A stretch of 64,000 nt of DNA from Cryobacterium sp. CG_9.6. GTDB taxonomy: Bacteria; Actinomycetota; Actinomycetes; Actinomycetales; Microbacteriaceae. The stretch is taken from the NCBI RefSeq assembly GCF_029893365.1, contig NZ_JARXUZ010000001.1, positions 2,108,001 through 2,172,000 of the forward strand, written 5' to 3'. The notes beneath the pieces are model-generated. The model worked only from the letters and a program-made list of their open reading frames with translations, was not told where the DNA came from and made no database searches. Of this stretch, positions 1 to 8,933 are shown one piece after another. Position 1 is the first letter of the stretch, and every line of letters begins with the position of its first letter. The position numbers and the translations under genes are program-made.

Positions 1-189
1 GTCGGCGGCGGACCAGATCCGGCCACCATCCACCCGGCGCCCCACCGCCTCCAACGCTCCCATCACACTCAGGGCGGCGTCATCGTCGAGGAGGGTGAAG
101 TGTACTCCGTCGAGAGCGTCACCGATCAGATCGCTGGCCTGCTGCAGCAGGGCGACCACTTCGGGACCGGACTTCATCGTCGTGAACAT
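1..189 (-). CDS. DUF222/HNH endonuclease family protein, N-terminal part (cut by window edge)
   Basis: Only the first 63 codons are present; the gene runs off the left edge. The start is the ATG at 187-189, read on the minus strand. The encoded N-terminus begins MFTTMKSGPEVVALLQQASD and is nearly the same as the start of the complete gene at 60058-61539; by eye about nine bases in ten match. DUF222-HNH proteins (the 13E12 repeat family of mycobacteria) are multicopy in many actinobacteria and their function is poorly known. The two copies have the same orientation, and their similarity continues upstream of the start codons. Whether this copy is intact cannot be judged here. Confidence 0.8.
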   Translation of the reverse strand, partial: MFTTMKSGPEVVALLQQASDLIGDALDGVHFTLLDDDAALSVMGALEAVGRRVDGGRIWSAAD

Positions 190-195
190 GTCCTC

Positions 196-250
196 ATTTT
201 ACCCTGAATCGAACAAGACAGCGAGACTTACTCACGTTTAAAACTCGTGA
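196..250 (-). promoter_or_regulatory. Candidate leaderless promoter and dyad upstream of the partial DUF222-HNH gene
   Basis: On the minus strand a TAAAAT hexamer (196-201) lies exactly six bases before the ATG, which would place the transcript start at or next to the start codon. No Shine-Dalgarno sequence is seen. Further upstream is a 19-base interrupted dyad at 232-250 (TCACG...CGTGA around an A/T-rich centre). Both elements are kept in the second gene copy at 61546-61600. The function is inferred. Confidence 0.4.
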
Positions 251-698
251 CCTTAGTAAATATTTCCATGCACAGCATCGGCTCCGACAGCGCCCATGAG
301 CGTCTCCACGCGCCCAGCTGACGCCTGTTCTCGCCGCCCACAGGCCCCGCCTACCGCCACAATCAGGGTCCTCACGCTGCCGCTAACGCCCGCCCCGCCC
401 CTTCGCCCCCGTCTTCGTTGGTCGAGGAGCCGGCATGCTTTTGGCCGGCGTCTCGAGACCCCGTGAGCCGACTCTGAAAATCGGCTCACGAGGTTTCGAC
501 TGCTCGCAAGCTCGCGCCCGACCAGCGAGAGGGTGGCCGCACGGCTGCGCACCCCCTCTCGCTGGTCGAGGAGCGCGCACGCTTTTCGCGCGCGTCTCGA
601 GACCCCGTGAGACAGTCTCGCAAACCCGCTCACCAGGTTTCGACTGCTCGCAAGCTCGCGCTCAACCAGCTAGAGGGCGGCCGCGCCTGTTATGGGTG

Positions 699-803
699 GC
701 CGCGTCCAATATGGCGGATGGCCGCGCCCGATTTCGGTGGGGGCTACGCCGGTTACCGTAGCGCTCCCCGACATTCGTAGCTGCCAGGAGAGAAGCGGGC
801 GCC
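699..803. repeat. Spacer segment between palindromes, copy 1 of a duplication
   Basis: About 105 bases (from gccgcgtccaatatgg to gcgggcgcc) recur almost unchanged at 1071-1174. Together with the palindromes between them they show that a unit of about 372 bp has been tandemly duplicated. No gene is seen in it. Confidence 0.75.
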
Positions 804-1070
804 ACCTCGCTGGTCGAGGAGCCGGCACGCACTTCGCCAGCGTCTCGAGACCCCGTGAGACGGTCTCGAGATCGGCTCACGAGGTTTCGACTGCTCGCAG
901 GCTCGCGCTCAACCAGCGAGAGGCTGGCCGCACGGCTGCGCACCCCCCTCTCGCTGGTTGAGGAGCGCGCACGCTTTTCGCGCGCGTCTCGAGACCCCGT
1001 GAGACGGTCTCGAGATCGGCTCACCAGGTTTCGACTGCTCGCAGGCTCGCGCTCAACCAGCGAGAGGCTG

Positions 1071-1174
1071 GCCGCGCCCAATATGGCGGATGGCCGCGCC
1101 CGATTTCGGTGGGGGCCACGCCGGTTACCGTAGCGCTCCCCGACATTCGTAGCTGCCAGGAGAGAAGCGGGCGC
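1071..1174. repeat. Spacer segment between palindromes, copy 2 of a duplication
   Basis: Second copy of the segment at 699-803, in the same orientation. Only a few bases differ (for example gccgcgcc against gccgcgtc near its start, and ggccacg against ggctacg), which points to a recent duplication. Confidence 0.75.
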
Positions 1175-1360
1175 CCCTCGCTGGTCGAGGAGCCGGCATG
1201 CACCTCGCCGGCGTCTCGAGACCCCGTGAGCCGTGCGAGGTCTCGACTGCTCGCAAGCTTGCGCTCGACCAGCGAGACGGCTGCAAAGCTCGCACTCGAC
1301 CAGCGAGACGGGTGCAAAGGCCGCGCCCGACCAGCGACCTGGCCGAGCGGCAGGCGGGCC

Positions 1361-4300
1361 CTAGCTCAGGCAGTTGGGTCCGAGAATGCTCTTCAGCTCA
1401 CCGAACAGGTCCGCGCTCACCTTCACTCGATGCGGCAGCTCGAACACTCGCGCGGTCTCGCCCTTCACCAGCTTGATGCGCACCTCCGCGTCACCGGCGT
1501 GCCGGGTGAGAATCTCGCCCAGTGCCTGCACCGTTTCGGTCGTGGCGCGGGCTTCGGCCAGGGTCACCGACAGGGTGCTCTGGTCAGAAGCCTGACCCAG
1601 CTCGGGCTGGAAGACGCTGAACGCGTGCAGATTCATGCCGTCATCGCGCATGCTCACGCGTCCGCGAACCACCACAACCGAGTCGTTCACCAAGTCCGGC
1701 GCGAATTCCACATAGGCCTTGCCCATGAACATGGCTGTGATCTCACCGCCGAAGTCTTCGACCTGAATCATGCCGTACTGATTTCCCGACTTCTTCGCCG
1801 TGCGGTGCTGCACACTGGTGATGAGGCCAGCAACCGTGACGGTATCGCCGTCTTCGGCGGTCTCCGACGCAATCAGATCCGCAATCGTCGTGCTGGCGTG
1901 CTTGGCCAGCGGAATCTCCAACCCCGCGAGCGGGTGATCCGACACGTACAGCCCCAGCATGTCGCGCTCGAACGCGAGCTTCTCCTTCTTGCTCCACTCG
2001 GGTCGCTCGGGCACCTGATCGGTGTCCTGCGGCTCATCAAAGAGACTGTCGAAGTCGAAACCAATGTTGCCGTTCACCTCTTCGCGCTTGATCTTCACGG
2101 CCGACTCGACCGCAGACTCGTGAATCTCCACCATTCCGCGTCGGGTCGCCCCGAGCGAGTCAAACGCGCCCGCCTTCACGAGGGATTCGATCGTGCGCTT
2201 GTTAGCCACCGGAAGCGGCACCTTGCGAAGAAAATCGTGGAACGACTCGAAGCGTCCCTTGGACTCGCGAGTGGCACGAATGGCGTCGACAACGTTGAAG
2301 CCCACGTTTCGAACAGCACCGAGTCCGAAGCGGATGTCTGTGCCCACGGCCGCAAAGAACCCGATCGACTCATTCACATCGGGTGCAAGAACCTGAATGC
2401 CCATTCGGCGGCACTCGTTCAGATACAGCGCCAGCTTGTCGCGGGAATCACCCACGCTCGTGAGCAGAGCGGCCATGTACTCTGCCGGGTACTCCGCCTT
2501 GAGGTAAGCGGTCCAGTACGACAGCACGCCGTAGGCCGCCGAGTGGGCCTTGTTGAAGGCATAGTCGGAGAAGGGCAGCAGGATGTTCCACACCGTGGTG
2601 ACGGCATCCATGGAATAACCGTTGGCCTTCATACCGCTGGAGAAGCCCTCGAACTGTTTGTCCAGCTCAGACTTCTTCTTTTTACCCATGGCACGCCGCA
2701 ACAGGTCGGCCTCACCGAGCGAAAACCCGGCAAGTTTCTGGGCAATCGACATCACCTGCTCCTGATACACGATGAGCCCATAGGTGTTGCCGATCACGTC
2801 GGCCAACGCCTCTTCGAGTTCCGGGTGGATCGGAATGATCTCCTGCTGCCCGGTTTTGCGCAGCGCGTAGTTCGTGTGGGAGTTAGCACCCATGGGGCCC
2901 GGACGGTAGAGGGCGATGACGGCCGAGATGTCTTCGAAGTTGTCCGGCTTCATCAGTCGCAACAACGAGCGCATGGGTCCGCCGTCGAGCTGAAAGACTC
3001 CGAGCGTGTCGCCGCGCGCGAGCAGTTCGTAGGCGGCCGGGTCCTCGAGACCCAGTTCTTCGAGCACGGGGCGATGCCCGCGGTTGACCTCGATGTTGTC
3101 GAGGGTATCGTCAATGATCGTCAGGTTGCGAAGCCCGAGGAAGTCCATCTTGATCAGGCCCAGTGACTCCGAGGCCGGATAGTCGAACTGGGTGACGACC
3201 TGGCCGTCGGCCTCACGCTTCATGATGGGGATGATGTCGATGAGCGGGTCGGATGACATGATGACACCGGCCGCGTGCACACCCCACTGACGCTTGAGGT
3301 TTTCGAGTCCCAGTGCGGTATCGAACACCGTTCTGGCCTCGGGGTCGGATTCGATCACGGCACGAAAATCAGCCGCTTCACGATAGCGGGGGTGGTCCTT
3401 GTCGAACATACCCGTGAGGGGCACGTCCTTGCCCATGATGGCCGGCGGCATGGCCTTGGTGAGCTTGTCACCCATTCCAAAGGGGAAACCGAGAACGCGG
3501 CTGGCGTCCTTGAGGGCTTGCTTGGCCTTGATGGTGCCGTAGGTGACGATCTGCGCGACGCGCTCCTCGCCATACTTGTCAGTGACGTAGCGAATCACCT
3601 CGCCGCGACGACGCTCGTCGAAGTCCACGTCGAAGTCGGGCATGGAGACGCGGTCCGGGTTCAGGAACCGCTCGAAGATGAGCCCGTGCACGAGCGGGTC
3701 AAGGTCGGTGATGCCCATCGCGTAGGCCACCATGGATCCGGCTCCCGAACCACGGCCCGGCCCCACGCGAATGCCCTGCTGCTTCGACCACATGATGAAG
3801 TCGGCCACGACGAGGAAATAGCCGGGGAACCCCATCTGAATGATGATGCCGATTTCGTAGTCCGCGCGCTTCCGCACGTCGTCCGGGATACCCAGGGGGT
3901 AGCGCTTGGCCAGCCCAATCTCGTTCTCCTTGACGAACCAACTCTCCTCGTTCTCCCCCTCGGGGCACGGGAAACGGGGCATGTAGTTGGCTTTGGTGTT
4001 GAATTCCACGTCGCACCGCTCGGCAATGAGCAGGGTGTTGTCGCACGATTCCGGGTGATCCCGAAACATGTGACGCATCTGCGCCGCGGTCTTGAGGTAG
4101 AACTCGTTGGAATCAAATTTGAACCGGTTCGGGTCGTCCAAAGTGGATGCCGATTGCACGCAGAGCAGGGCGGCGTGCGCCGTGGCGTCGTGCGCGTGCG
4201 TGTAGTGCAGGTCGTTCGTGGCGAGCAGGGGCAGGTCAAGTTCCTTGGCGAGCTTGAGCAGATCGGTCATGGTGCGGCGCTCGATGTCGATGCCGTGGTC

Positions 4301-4891
4301 CATGATCTCGCAGAAGAAGTTCTCCTTGCCGAAAATGTCCTGAAAGTCGCCGGCCGCTTTCTTGGCCTCGGCGTACTGCCCGAGCCGGAGCCTGGTCTGC
4401 ACCTCGCCACCCACGCAACCGGTGGTCCCGATCAGACCCGTCGAGTACTGACTGAGCAGTTCACGGTCCATACGGGGCTTGAAGTAGTAACCCTCGAGGC
4501 TCGCCTTCGACGACAGCCGGAAAAGGTTATGCATTCCCTCCGTGGTCTCGGAGAGGAGCGTCATGTGCGTATACGAGCCGCTACCACCAACGTCGTCGCG
4601 GTTCTGGGCGCCGGTACCCCAGCGCACACGCGTCTTGTCCCGCCGGTCAGTGCCGGGGGTGATGTACGCCTCGGTGCCGATGATGGGCTTGATGCCGGCA
4701 TCACGGGCGGTGCGCCAGAAGTCGAAAGCCCCGAACACGTTTCCGTGATCGGTGATCGCGACCGCGGGCATCTTTTGTTCGATGGCGGCGTTGATCAGGG
4801 GCTTGACTCTCGCCGCCCCGTCGAGCATCGAGTACTCGCTGTGTACGTGAAGGTGTACGAACGAATCCGTCGAGGTCGAAGAAGTACTCAC
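1361..4891 (-). CDS. dnaE: DNA polymerase III alpha subunit, main replicative polymerase
   Basis: Replicative DNA polymerase of the C family, about 1176 residues, the usual DnaE length. A PHP domain opens the protein with HLHVH at residues about 13-17; in actinobacterial DnaE1 this metal site gives the proofreading 3'-5' exonuclease. The palm motif PDFDVDFDERR (residues about 415-425) carries two catalytic aspartates, and an OB-fold segment lies near residue 1030. An upstream extension of the frame overlaps rluD and has no family likeness, so it is rejected. The GTG at 4891 or the TTG at 4900 puts the start just before SFVHLHVHSEYS; neither has a clear ribosome binding site. The gene lies 17 bases after rluD and ends the long minus-strand block. 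Palindromic repeats follow its stop. Confidence 0.96.
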   Translation of the reverse strand: MSTSSTSTDSFVHLHVHSEYSMLDGAARVKPLINAAIEQKMPAVAITDHGNVFGAFDFWRTARDAGIKPIIGTEAYITPGTDRRDKTRVRWGTGAQNRDDVGGSGSYTHMTLLSETTEGMHNLFRLSSKASLEGYYFKPRMDRELLSQYSTGLIGTTGCVGGEVQTRLRLGQYAEAKKAAGDFQDIFGKENFFCEIMDHGIDIERRTMTDLLKLAKELDLPLLATNDLHYTHAHDATAHAALLCVQSASTLDDPNRFKFDSNEFYLKTAAQMRHMFRDHPESCDNTLLIAERCDVEFNTKANYMPRFPCPEGENEESWFVKENEIGLAKRYPLGIPDDVRKRADYEIGIIIQMGFPGYFLVVADFIMWSKQQGIRVGPGRGSGAGSMVAYAMGITDLDPLVHGLIFERFLNPDRVSMPDFDVDFDERRRGEVIRYVTDKYGEERVAQIVTYGTIKAKQALKDASRVLGFPFGMGDKLTKAMPPAIMGKDVPLTGMFDKDHPRYREAADFRAVIESDPEARTVFDTALGLENLKRQWGVHAAGVIMSSDPLIDIIPIMKREADGQVVTQFDYPASESLGLIKMDFLGLRNLTIIDDTLDNIEVNRGHRPVLEELGLEDPAAYELLARGDTLGVFQLDGGPMRSLLRLMKPDNFEDISAVIALYRPGPMGANSHTNYALRKTGQQEIIPIHPELEEALADVIGNTYGLIVYQEQVMSIAQKLAGFSLGEADLLRRAMGKKKKSELDKQFEGFSSGMKANGYSMDAVTTVWNILLPFSDYAFNKAHSAAYGVLSYWTAYLKAEYPAEYMAALLTSVGDSRDKLALYLNECRRMGIQVLAPDVNESIGFFAAVGTDIRFGLGAVRNVGFNVVDAIRATRESKGRFESFHDFLRKVPLPVANKRTIESLVKAGAFDSLGATRRGMVEIHESAVESAVKIKREEVNGNIGFDFDSLFDEPQDTDQVPERPEWSKKEKLAFERDMLGLYVSDHPLAGLEIPLAKHASTTIADLIASETAEDGDTVTVAGLITSVQHRTAKKSGNQYGMIQVEDFGGEITAMFMGKAYVEFAPDLVNDSVVVVRGRVSMRDDGMNLHAFSVFQPELGQASDQSTLSVTLAEARATTETVQALGEILTRHAGDAEVRIKLVKGETARVFELPHRVKVSADLFGELKSILGPNCLS

Positions 4892-4908
4892 TGTGCTCAA
4901 TCTGCGGA

Positions 4909-5835
4909 TTAGTCGCCGCGTAGTACGGACAGTCCGTGCGCGAGGTCTGGCGCGTACGGGGCATTGAAGGTGACCCAGTCGTTGGACTCCGGGTGGTGGA
5001 ACGCGAGCTGCTTGGCGTGCAGCCACTGGCGCCCCAGACCCAGTCGGGTCGTGATGCTCGGATCGGCGCCGTACATGGCGTCGCCCACGCAGGGGTGACG
5101 CTGGGCCGCCATGTGCACGCGAATCTGATGCGTACGACCGGTTTCGAGGTGAATTTCCAGCAGCGAGGCGGAGGGGAAGGCCTCCAGCGTTTCGTAGTGC
5201 GTCACAGCATGCTTGCCATCACTCATCACGGCAAATTTCCACGCGGAGCTGGGGTGACGCCCGATCGGCGCCTCAATGGTCCCCGCCAGCGGGTCGGGAT
5301 GACCCTGAACGACGGCATGGTAAATCTTCTCCACTTCACGGTCGTGGAAAGCACGCTTGAGAGCCGTGTAGGCCAACTCCGACTTGGCAACGACCATCAG
5401 GCCGCTGGTTCCCACGTCGAGTCGGTGCACGATTCCGGCCCGTTCCGCCGCACCGGATGTTGAAATACGATAGCCAGCGGCAGCAAGCGCCCCCGGTACC
5501 GTGGGACCGGTCCAACCCACACTCGGGTGAGCGGCGACGCCCGCTGGCTTGTTGATGACAATGATGCTGTCATCGTCATACACAACCGTGAGGTCGGGTA
5601 CCGCAATCGGCACGATCCGCACGGGCTCCTTGGTGTGCCAGGTCACCTCGATCCAGCTTCCGGCATGGAGCCGATCCGACTTGCCAGCCAGGGAACCATC
5701 AACGCTCACCCCGTCGAGCTCGCAAATCTCGGCGGCGAAGCTGCGGGAGAACCCGAACAGTTTGGCCAGACCCGCGTCTACCCGCACCCCCTCAAGTCCA
5801 TCGGGAAGGTGCAGGGATCGAGACTGGGAGGTCAT
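4909..5835 (-). CDS. rluD: RluA/RluD-family 23S rRNA pseudouridine synthase
   Basis: A 308-residue RNA pseudouridine synthase. An S4 RNA-binding domain occupies residues about 17-66 and is followed by the RluA-type catalytic domain. The signature [12 protein letters not shown] near residue 140 includes the catalytic aspartate, and the HQIRVH motif follows later. Family knowledge says RluD modifies uridines in helix 69 of 23S rRNA; the exact target of this copy is inferred. The ATG start overlaps the lspA stop as ATGA, which suggests coupled translation. The lspA-rluD-dnaE order is common in actinobacteria. Confidence 0.92.
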   Translation of the reverse strand: MTSQSRSLHLPDGLEGVRVDAGLAKLFGFSRSFAAEICELDGVSVDGSLAGKSDRLHAGSWIEVTWHTKEPVRIVPIAVPDLTVVYDDDSIIVINKPAGVAAHPSVGWTGPTVPGALAAAGYRISTSGAAERAGIVHRLDVGTSGLMVVAKSELAYTALKRAFHDREVEKIYHAVVQGHPDPLAGTIEAPIGRHPSSAWKFAVMSDGKHAVTHYETLEAFPSASLLEIHLETGRTHQIRVHMAAQRHPCVGDAMYGADPSITTRLGLGRQWLHAKQLAFHHPESNDWVTFNAPYAPDLAHGLSVLRGD

Positions 5836-6449
5836 GGGGCAATTCCGCTGTGAGGCTTTGTGTCGTCGTGCGTTGGTAACGCCGAGTGAGCGTCCGGCTC
5901 CACGGCGGCATCCGTTTTCGGTACTTTCTTCACCTCGACGACCTTTTCACCGTCGAGGCCTATTCCACGAATGGTGAGGATCATGAAGATCACCATGCTC
6001 GTGACAATGGCCATGTCGGCCACGTTGTAAATTGCCGGGATCAGCCACGGCGTCGACAGGAAATCGACAACATGACCCTCGCCGAAGCTGGGCTGACGCA
6101 CCAACCGGTCGGTGAGGTTTCCGAGGACCCCGCCGAGGAGTAGCCCGAAGACCAGACCCCAGGTGAGCGAGCGGATGCGCCGAGCAAACCAGATGATGAA
6201 CACGACGACGGCCGCGGCAATGATGGAAAAAATCCATGTAGACCCACTGGCGAGGGAAAACGCAGCGCCCGGGTTCCGAACGAAGTGCAATTGCAGCACG
6301 TCATTCAGAACCCGGACGATTTCGCCCTCAGCCATGTTGGCCACGACGAGGTACTTACTCACCTGATCGAGCGCATAGATTCCCAGCGCCACGAGCGCGA
6401 GAACGATCAGCGCGCGAGTGCCACGCTTCGTGCGAGTCTTAGGCGCCAA
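5832..6449 (-). CDS. lspA: Lipoprotein signal peptidase II
   Basis: Aspartyl protease of the membrane that cleaves prolipoprotein signal peptides before the lipidated cysteine. Four hydrophobic segments are visible, and both catalytic aspartates are present, in GNLTDRL and YNVADMA. The body has the conserved RNPGAAFSL motif. A tail of about 40 charged residues follows the last membrane segment and is unusual but not rare in actinobacteria. The frame stays open far into divIVA; the TTG at 6449 gives 205 residues with a normal N-terminus and overlaps divIVA by 11 bases. A GTG at 6476 is the alternative. Confidence 0.93.
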   Translation of the reverse strand: MAPKTRTKRGTRALIVLALVALGIYALDQVSKYLVVANMAEGEIVRVLNDVLQLHFVRNPGAAFSLASGSTWIFSIIAAAVVVFIIWFARRIRSLTWGLVFGLLLGGVLGNLTDRLVRQPSFGEGHVVDFLSTPWLIPAIYNVADMAIVTSMVIFMILTIRGIGLDGEKVVEVKKVPKTDAAVEPDAHSALPTHDDTKPHSGIAP

Positions 6450-7089
6450 AGCCCTGGAAGCTGGACTTCGAGTCACTCGATACGCCGGCACCAACGGAGG
6501 ACGCGGCGTCGAGGTCCTGAAGCTGACCCTCAATGTAGCTCTTGAGCTTGAGACGGTACTCGCGCTCGAAGGTGCGCAGTCCCTCGATCTTCGTCTCGAG
6601 AACGGAGCGTTCCTGATCGAGGACCTTCATCTGCGCGCGCTGCTTGGCCTCGGCCTCGGCAATGACGCGTGCAGCAGTGGCGTGACCTTCGGCAATGAGG
6701 GCGTCACGCTTCTCAGCGCCTTCCTTCACGTGCTCTTCGTGCAGGCGACGAGCGAGCTGAAGCAGGTTTGTCGTTCCCGCGGTCTCGTCAATCGGCTCGG
6801 GCACAACGACGGCGACCGGGACGACCTCGGCGGGCTTGACGGCCTCGACAACGGCTTCCGGAGCTGCAACAGCCGCGGAAGCGGTGGCGTTCTCGGAACC
6901 GACGGATGCGGCAATGACTCCGCCATCGGCGGTGATCCGCCCGCGAAGCTCTTCATTTTCCGACGTGAGACGACGCAACTCAACGACGACCTCATCGAGA
7001 AAGTCATCAACCTCGTCCTGGTCATATCCCTCACGGAACTTGGTTGACTGGAACCGCTTATTGACTACATCTTCCGGAGTTAGCGCCAT
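6439..7089 (-). CDS. divIVA: DivIVA/Wag31 polar growth and septum scaffold protein
   Basis: Curvature-sensing coiled-coil protein that marks poles and septa and directs polar cell-wall growth in actinobacteria. The 216-residue product opens with the DivIVA domain: MALTPEDVVNKRFQ, then the F/Y-rich GYDQDEVDDFLDEVV helix. A low-complexity Ala/Val/Pro linker covers residues about 60-115, and a second long coiled coil (residues about 120-190) is rich in Glu, Ala and Arg. The place between yggT and lspA, downstream of ftsZ and sepF, is typical. GGTGGAAAG before the ATG can act as ribosome binding site. Wag31 is phosphorylated by PknA/PknB in mycobacteria; whether that happens here is unknown. Confidence 0.95.
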   Translation of the reverse strand: MALTPEDVVNKRFQSTKFREGYDQDEVDDFLDEVVVELRRLTSENEELRGRITADGGVIAASVGSENATASAAVAAPEAVVEAVKPAEVVPVAVVVPEPIDETAGTTNLLQLARRLHEEHVKEGAEKRDALIAEGHATAARVIAEAEAKQRAQMKVLDQERSVLETKIEGLRTFEREYRLKLKSYIEGQLQDLDAASSVGAGVSSDSKSSFQGFGA

Positions 7090-7258
7090 GGCTTTCCACC
7101 CTTAGAACTTGATACTTATGCGAACAGTTGGTTTGTGTGCGGCTGAACAATCCAGCCGCTGGTGTGGTTCGCGCGGGGGCGGCCCACACCGGTCAAGGAT
7201 ACATGCTTCAAATCCCGGCCCGGTGTAACTGCGCCTCTGAGCACGAAAAAATACCGAC

Positions 7259-7552
7259 TCAGAGCCGCTGCAGAGCACCGGCGAGGGACATGCCCACGAT
7301 CGTGCCCAGCATGGTGAGCGTGAACCCGAAGTCGAGTGCGATCGGGCCAATGCGAAGCGGGGGAATCAGTTTGCGGAAAAAGAGAATAGGAGGATCTGTG
7401 AGCCGGTAAACAAGGTCGACCAGAACGAGGGTGAAATTCTGCGGCCGCCACCCACGATTCACCCCGCGCACGAGGTCTACGATGAAGCGGCCCCAGAGCA
7501 CAAAGAAGTACAGGAGGAAAACGAAATACAGGAGCCCGCCGATTACACCCAC
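7259..7552 (-). CDS. yggT: YggT family membrane protein
   Basis: Small integral membrane protein of 97 residues with two hydrophobic hairpins: one near residues 5-28 and one near 70-92, split by a polar loop containing NFTLVLVDLVYRLTDPPI. This Tyr/Thr-Asp-Pro-rich stretch is the family hallmark. YggT lies between sepF and divIVA in nearly all actinobacteria and has been linked to osmotic tolerance and division, but its mechanism is not established. The GTG start is seven bases after the sepF stop. About 170 bases without a gene separate it from divIVA. Confidence 0.9.
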   Translation of the reverse strand: MGVIGGLLYFVFLLYFFVLWGRFIVDLVRGVNRGWRPQNFTLVLVDLVYRLTDPPILFFRKLIPPLRIGPIALDFGFTLTMLGTIVGMSLAGALQRL

Positions 7553-7558
7553 GGCGTA

Positions 7559-8179
7559 CTAGGCCTGAGCGAAGAAAGACGCCTCTTCGGCGGAATCTTC
7601 AGTTGCGTTGTCGCCGGACACGACAACATGGGACGGGGAGAGCAGGAAGACCTTGGCGGTCACCCGCTCGATCTTGCCGTACAGCCCCTGTGAGAGCCCA
7701 CTGGCGAAGTCGATGAGACGACGCGCATCAGCGTCACTCATCTGTGACAGGTTGATGATCACCGGGATACCCTCACGGAAGGACTCGGCGATGATCTGCG
7801 CGTCGCGGTACTGACGCGGGTGAACGGTGAGGATCTCATTCATTTCGGACGCAGCCACATTCTGGGGGGTCGAAGTCTTACGCAAAGGTGTGACGGGAGC
7901 GCGTCCACTGTTGTTGTGGGCGCTGTTGTTGTGGGCGCTGTTGTTCTGAGCGCTGCTGTTGTGAGCACCGCTGTTGTGAGCACTGCTGGTCTGAGCACCG
8001 CTGTTCTGGGCGTTGCTGGACGAAGCACTGCCCCGGGTCGAACGTTCTGCGGGCGCGTGGGCTGCACCGTGCTCGGTGCCGGGCGACACGGCGGCAACAC
8101 GACCGGCAGGCGCCTCATACTCAAGCTCTTCGTCTGCCAGACCCAGGTAGACCATGGTTTTCTTGAGCGGGTTAGACAT
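7559..8179 (-). CDS. sepF: SepF, FtsZ membrane anchor and filament organiser
   Basis: SepF tethers FtsZ polymers to the membrane in bacteria without FtsA, as here. The product has about 206 residues. The N-terminal [18 protein letters not shown] is the membrane-binding helix plus linker start; the SepF fold follows from residue about 120 ([12 protein letters not shown], then [17 protein letters not shown]). Between them lies an unusual Asn/Ser/His/Ala-rich linker built from 15-bp DNA repeats. GGAGG six bases before the ATG at 8179 fixes the start; the longer frame up to 8254 is rejected. The gene follows yggS and ftsZ on the same strand. Confidence 0.95.
   Translation of the reverse strand: MSNPLKKTMVYLGLADEELEYEAPAGRVAAVSPGTEHGAAHAPAERSTRGSASSSNAQNSGAQTSSAHNSGAHNSSAQNNSAHNNSAHNNSGRAPVTPLRKTSTPQNVAASEMNEILTVHPRQYRDAQIIAESFREGIPVIINLSQMSDADARRLIDFASGLSQGLYGKIERVTAKVFLLSPSHVVVSGDNATEDSAEEASFFAQA
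7908..8027. repeat. 15-bp tandem repeat inside sepF (about eight units)
   Basis: Eight consecutive 15-base units, ctgttgttgtgggcg and variants, start at 7908, 7923, 7938 and so on. On the coding (minus) strand each unit encodes a five-residue block such as AHNNS or AQNSG. The first two units are identical, so copy number could change in frame without breaking the gene. Confidence 0.85.
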
Positions 8180-8933
8180 GTCGACCTCCGTGTTGTTGTG
8201 CGTCTCTGTCGAGATTAACTGGTTCCGGGCGTTTCCCGGTGATTGCAGTGCCAATTCTTAGGTGTGTCGCGCCTTCGAGAATGGCCTCGACATAATCTTG
8301 GCTCATTCCCATGGACAGTTGCTTTGCATCCGGTGCCTGAGAGCGGATGCCCTCACTCAATTCTCGAATGTAGGCAAACGACCGTCGCGGTTCGGCACCC
8401 AGCGGTGCCACGGCCATGAGACCCTGCAACCGCAGTCCCTCGGTGGCCTGGACCCGGTCGACGAGCGCAGACAGCTGTCCCGGATCGACGCCACCACGAC
8501 CCGCATCGTCGGTGAGATTCACCTGAATGAAACAGTCCACCGTTGATTCTGCAGAGGCCAGTGAATCCACAAGCGAGTCACGATCCACCGAGTGGATCAC
8601 ATTGGCATACGCACGAATCTGGCGGGCTTTCTTGCCCTGAATCTGACCGACAAAATGCCACGTCAGCTGCAGCTCTGCGAGCTCCGCGGCCTTCAGCTGC
8701 ACCTCCTGGTGTCGGTTCTCCCCCATGTCGCGCACGCCGAGTGCGGCCAGCGCCCGAATGAGCGACGAGGGCTGAAACTTTGTCACCACAATAGTCGTGA
8801 TGTCTTCGACCGGGCGCCCAGCAGTGCGGGCGGCATCAGCGATGCCACCCTGCACTACCCCGAGACGTTCAGCGAGTTCGTCCCGCTCGGGGTACGGTTC
8901 GTTACTTGAGGAAATCGGGGATGTCCAGATCAT
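8172..8933 (-). CDS. yggS: YggS-type pyridoxal phosphate homeostasis protein
   Basis: Single-domain PLP-binding TIM-barrel protein (UPF0001/YggS/PLPBP), about 253 residues. [10 protein letters not shown] contains the lysine that binds [14 protein letters not shown] is the second hallmark, and [13 protein letters not shown] near the C-terminus is the phosphate-binding segment. The family keeps B6 vitamers balanced and is often placed beside ftsZ and sepF. The first usable ATG lies at 8933, so the gene overlaps the ftsZ end by 32 bases; no later start fits. The end overlaps the sepF start by eight bases. Confidence 0.93.
   Translation of the reverse strand: MIWTSPISSSNEPYPERDELAERLGVVQGGIADAARTAGRPVEDITTIVVTKFQPSSLIRALAALGVRDMGENRHQEVQLKAAELAELQLTWHFVGQIQGKKARQIRAYANVIHSVDRDSLVDSLASAESTVDCFIQVNLTDDAGRGGVDPGQLSALVDRVQATEGLRLQGLMAVAPLGAEPRRSFAYIRELSEGIRSQAPDAKQLSMGMSQDYVEAILEGATHLRIGTAITGKRPEPVNLDRDAQQHGGRHV

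Larger units (their letters stand above)
414..1336. repeat. Cluster A of palindromic repeats (five units plus partial copies)
   Basis: Five related units lie at about 414-528, 557-674, 806-920, 949-1065 and 1177-1276, followed by shortened pieces up to 1336. Each unit begins with CGCTGGTCGAGGAGC or a close variant and ends with its near reverse complement GCTCRACCAGCG. Inside are two smaller dyads, GCCGGC...GCCGGC and GTCTCGAGAC, so a whole unit could fold into a long branched hairpin. The stretch from 190 to 1360 holds no convincing gene; open frames here are by-products of the repeats. The cluster ends 25 bases past the dnaE stop codon and may also serve as its transcription terminator. The same family recurs at 59533-60055 and 61763-61937. 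Confidence 0.85.

Noticed and set aside
1109..3166. Long plus-strand open frame opposite dnaE
   Set aside because: It mirrors the codon structure of dnaE on the other strand and has no recognisable domain; typical of high-GC antisense frames.
3275..4912. 545-codon plus-strand frame opposite dnaE
   Set aside because: Also an antisense shadow; dnaE motifs on the minus strand explain the region fully.
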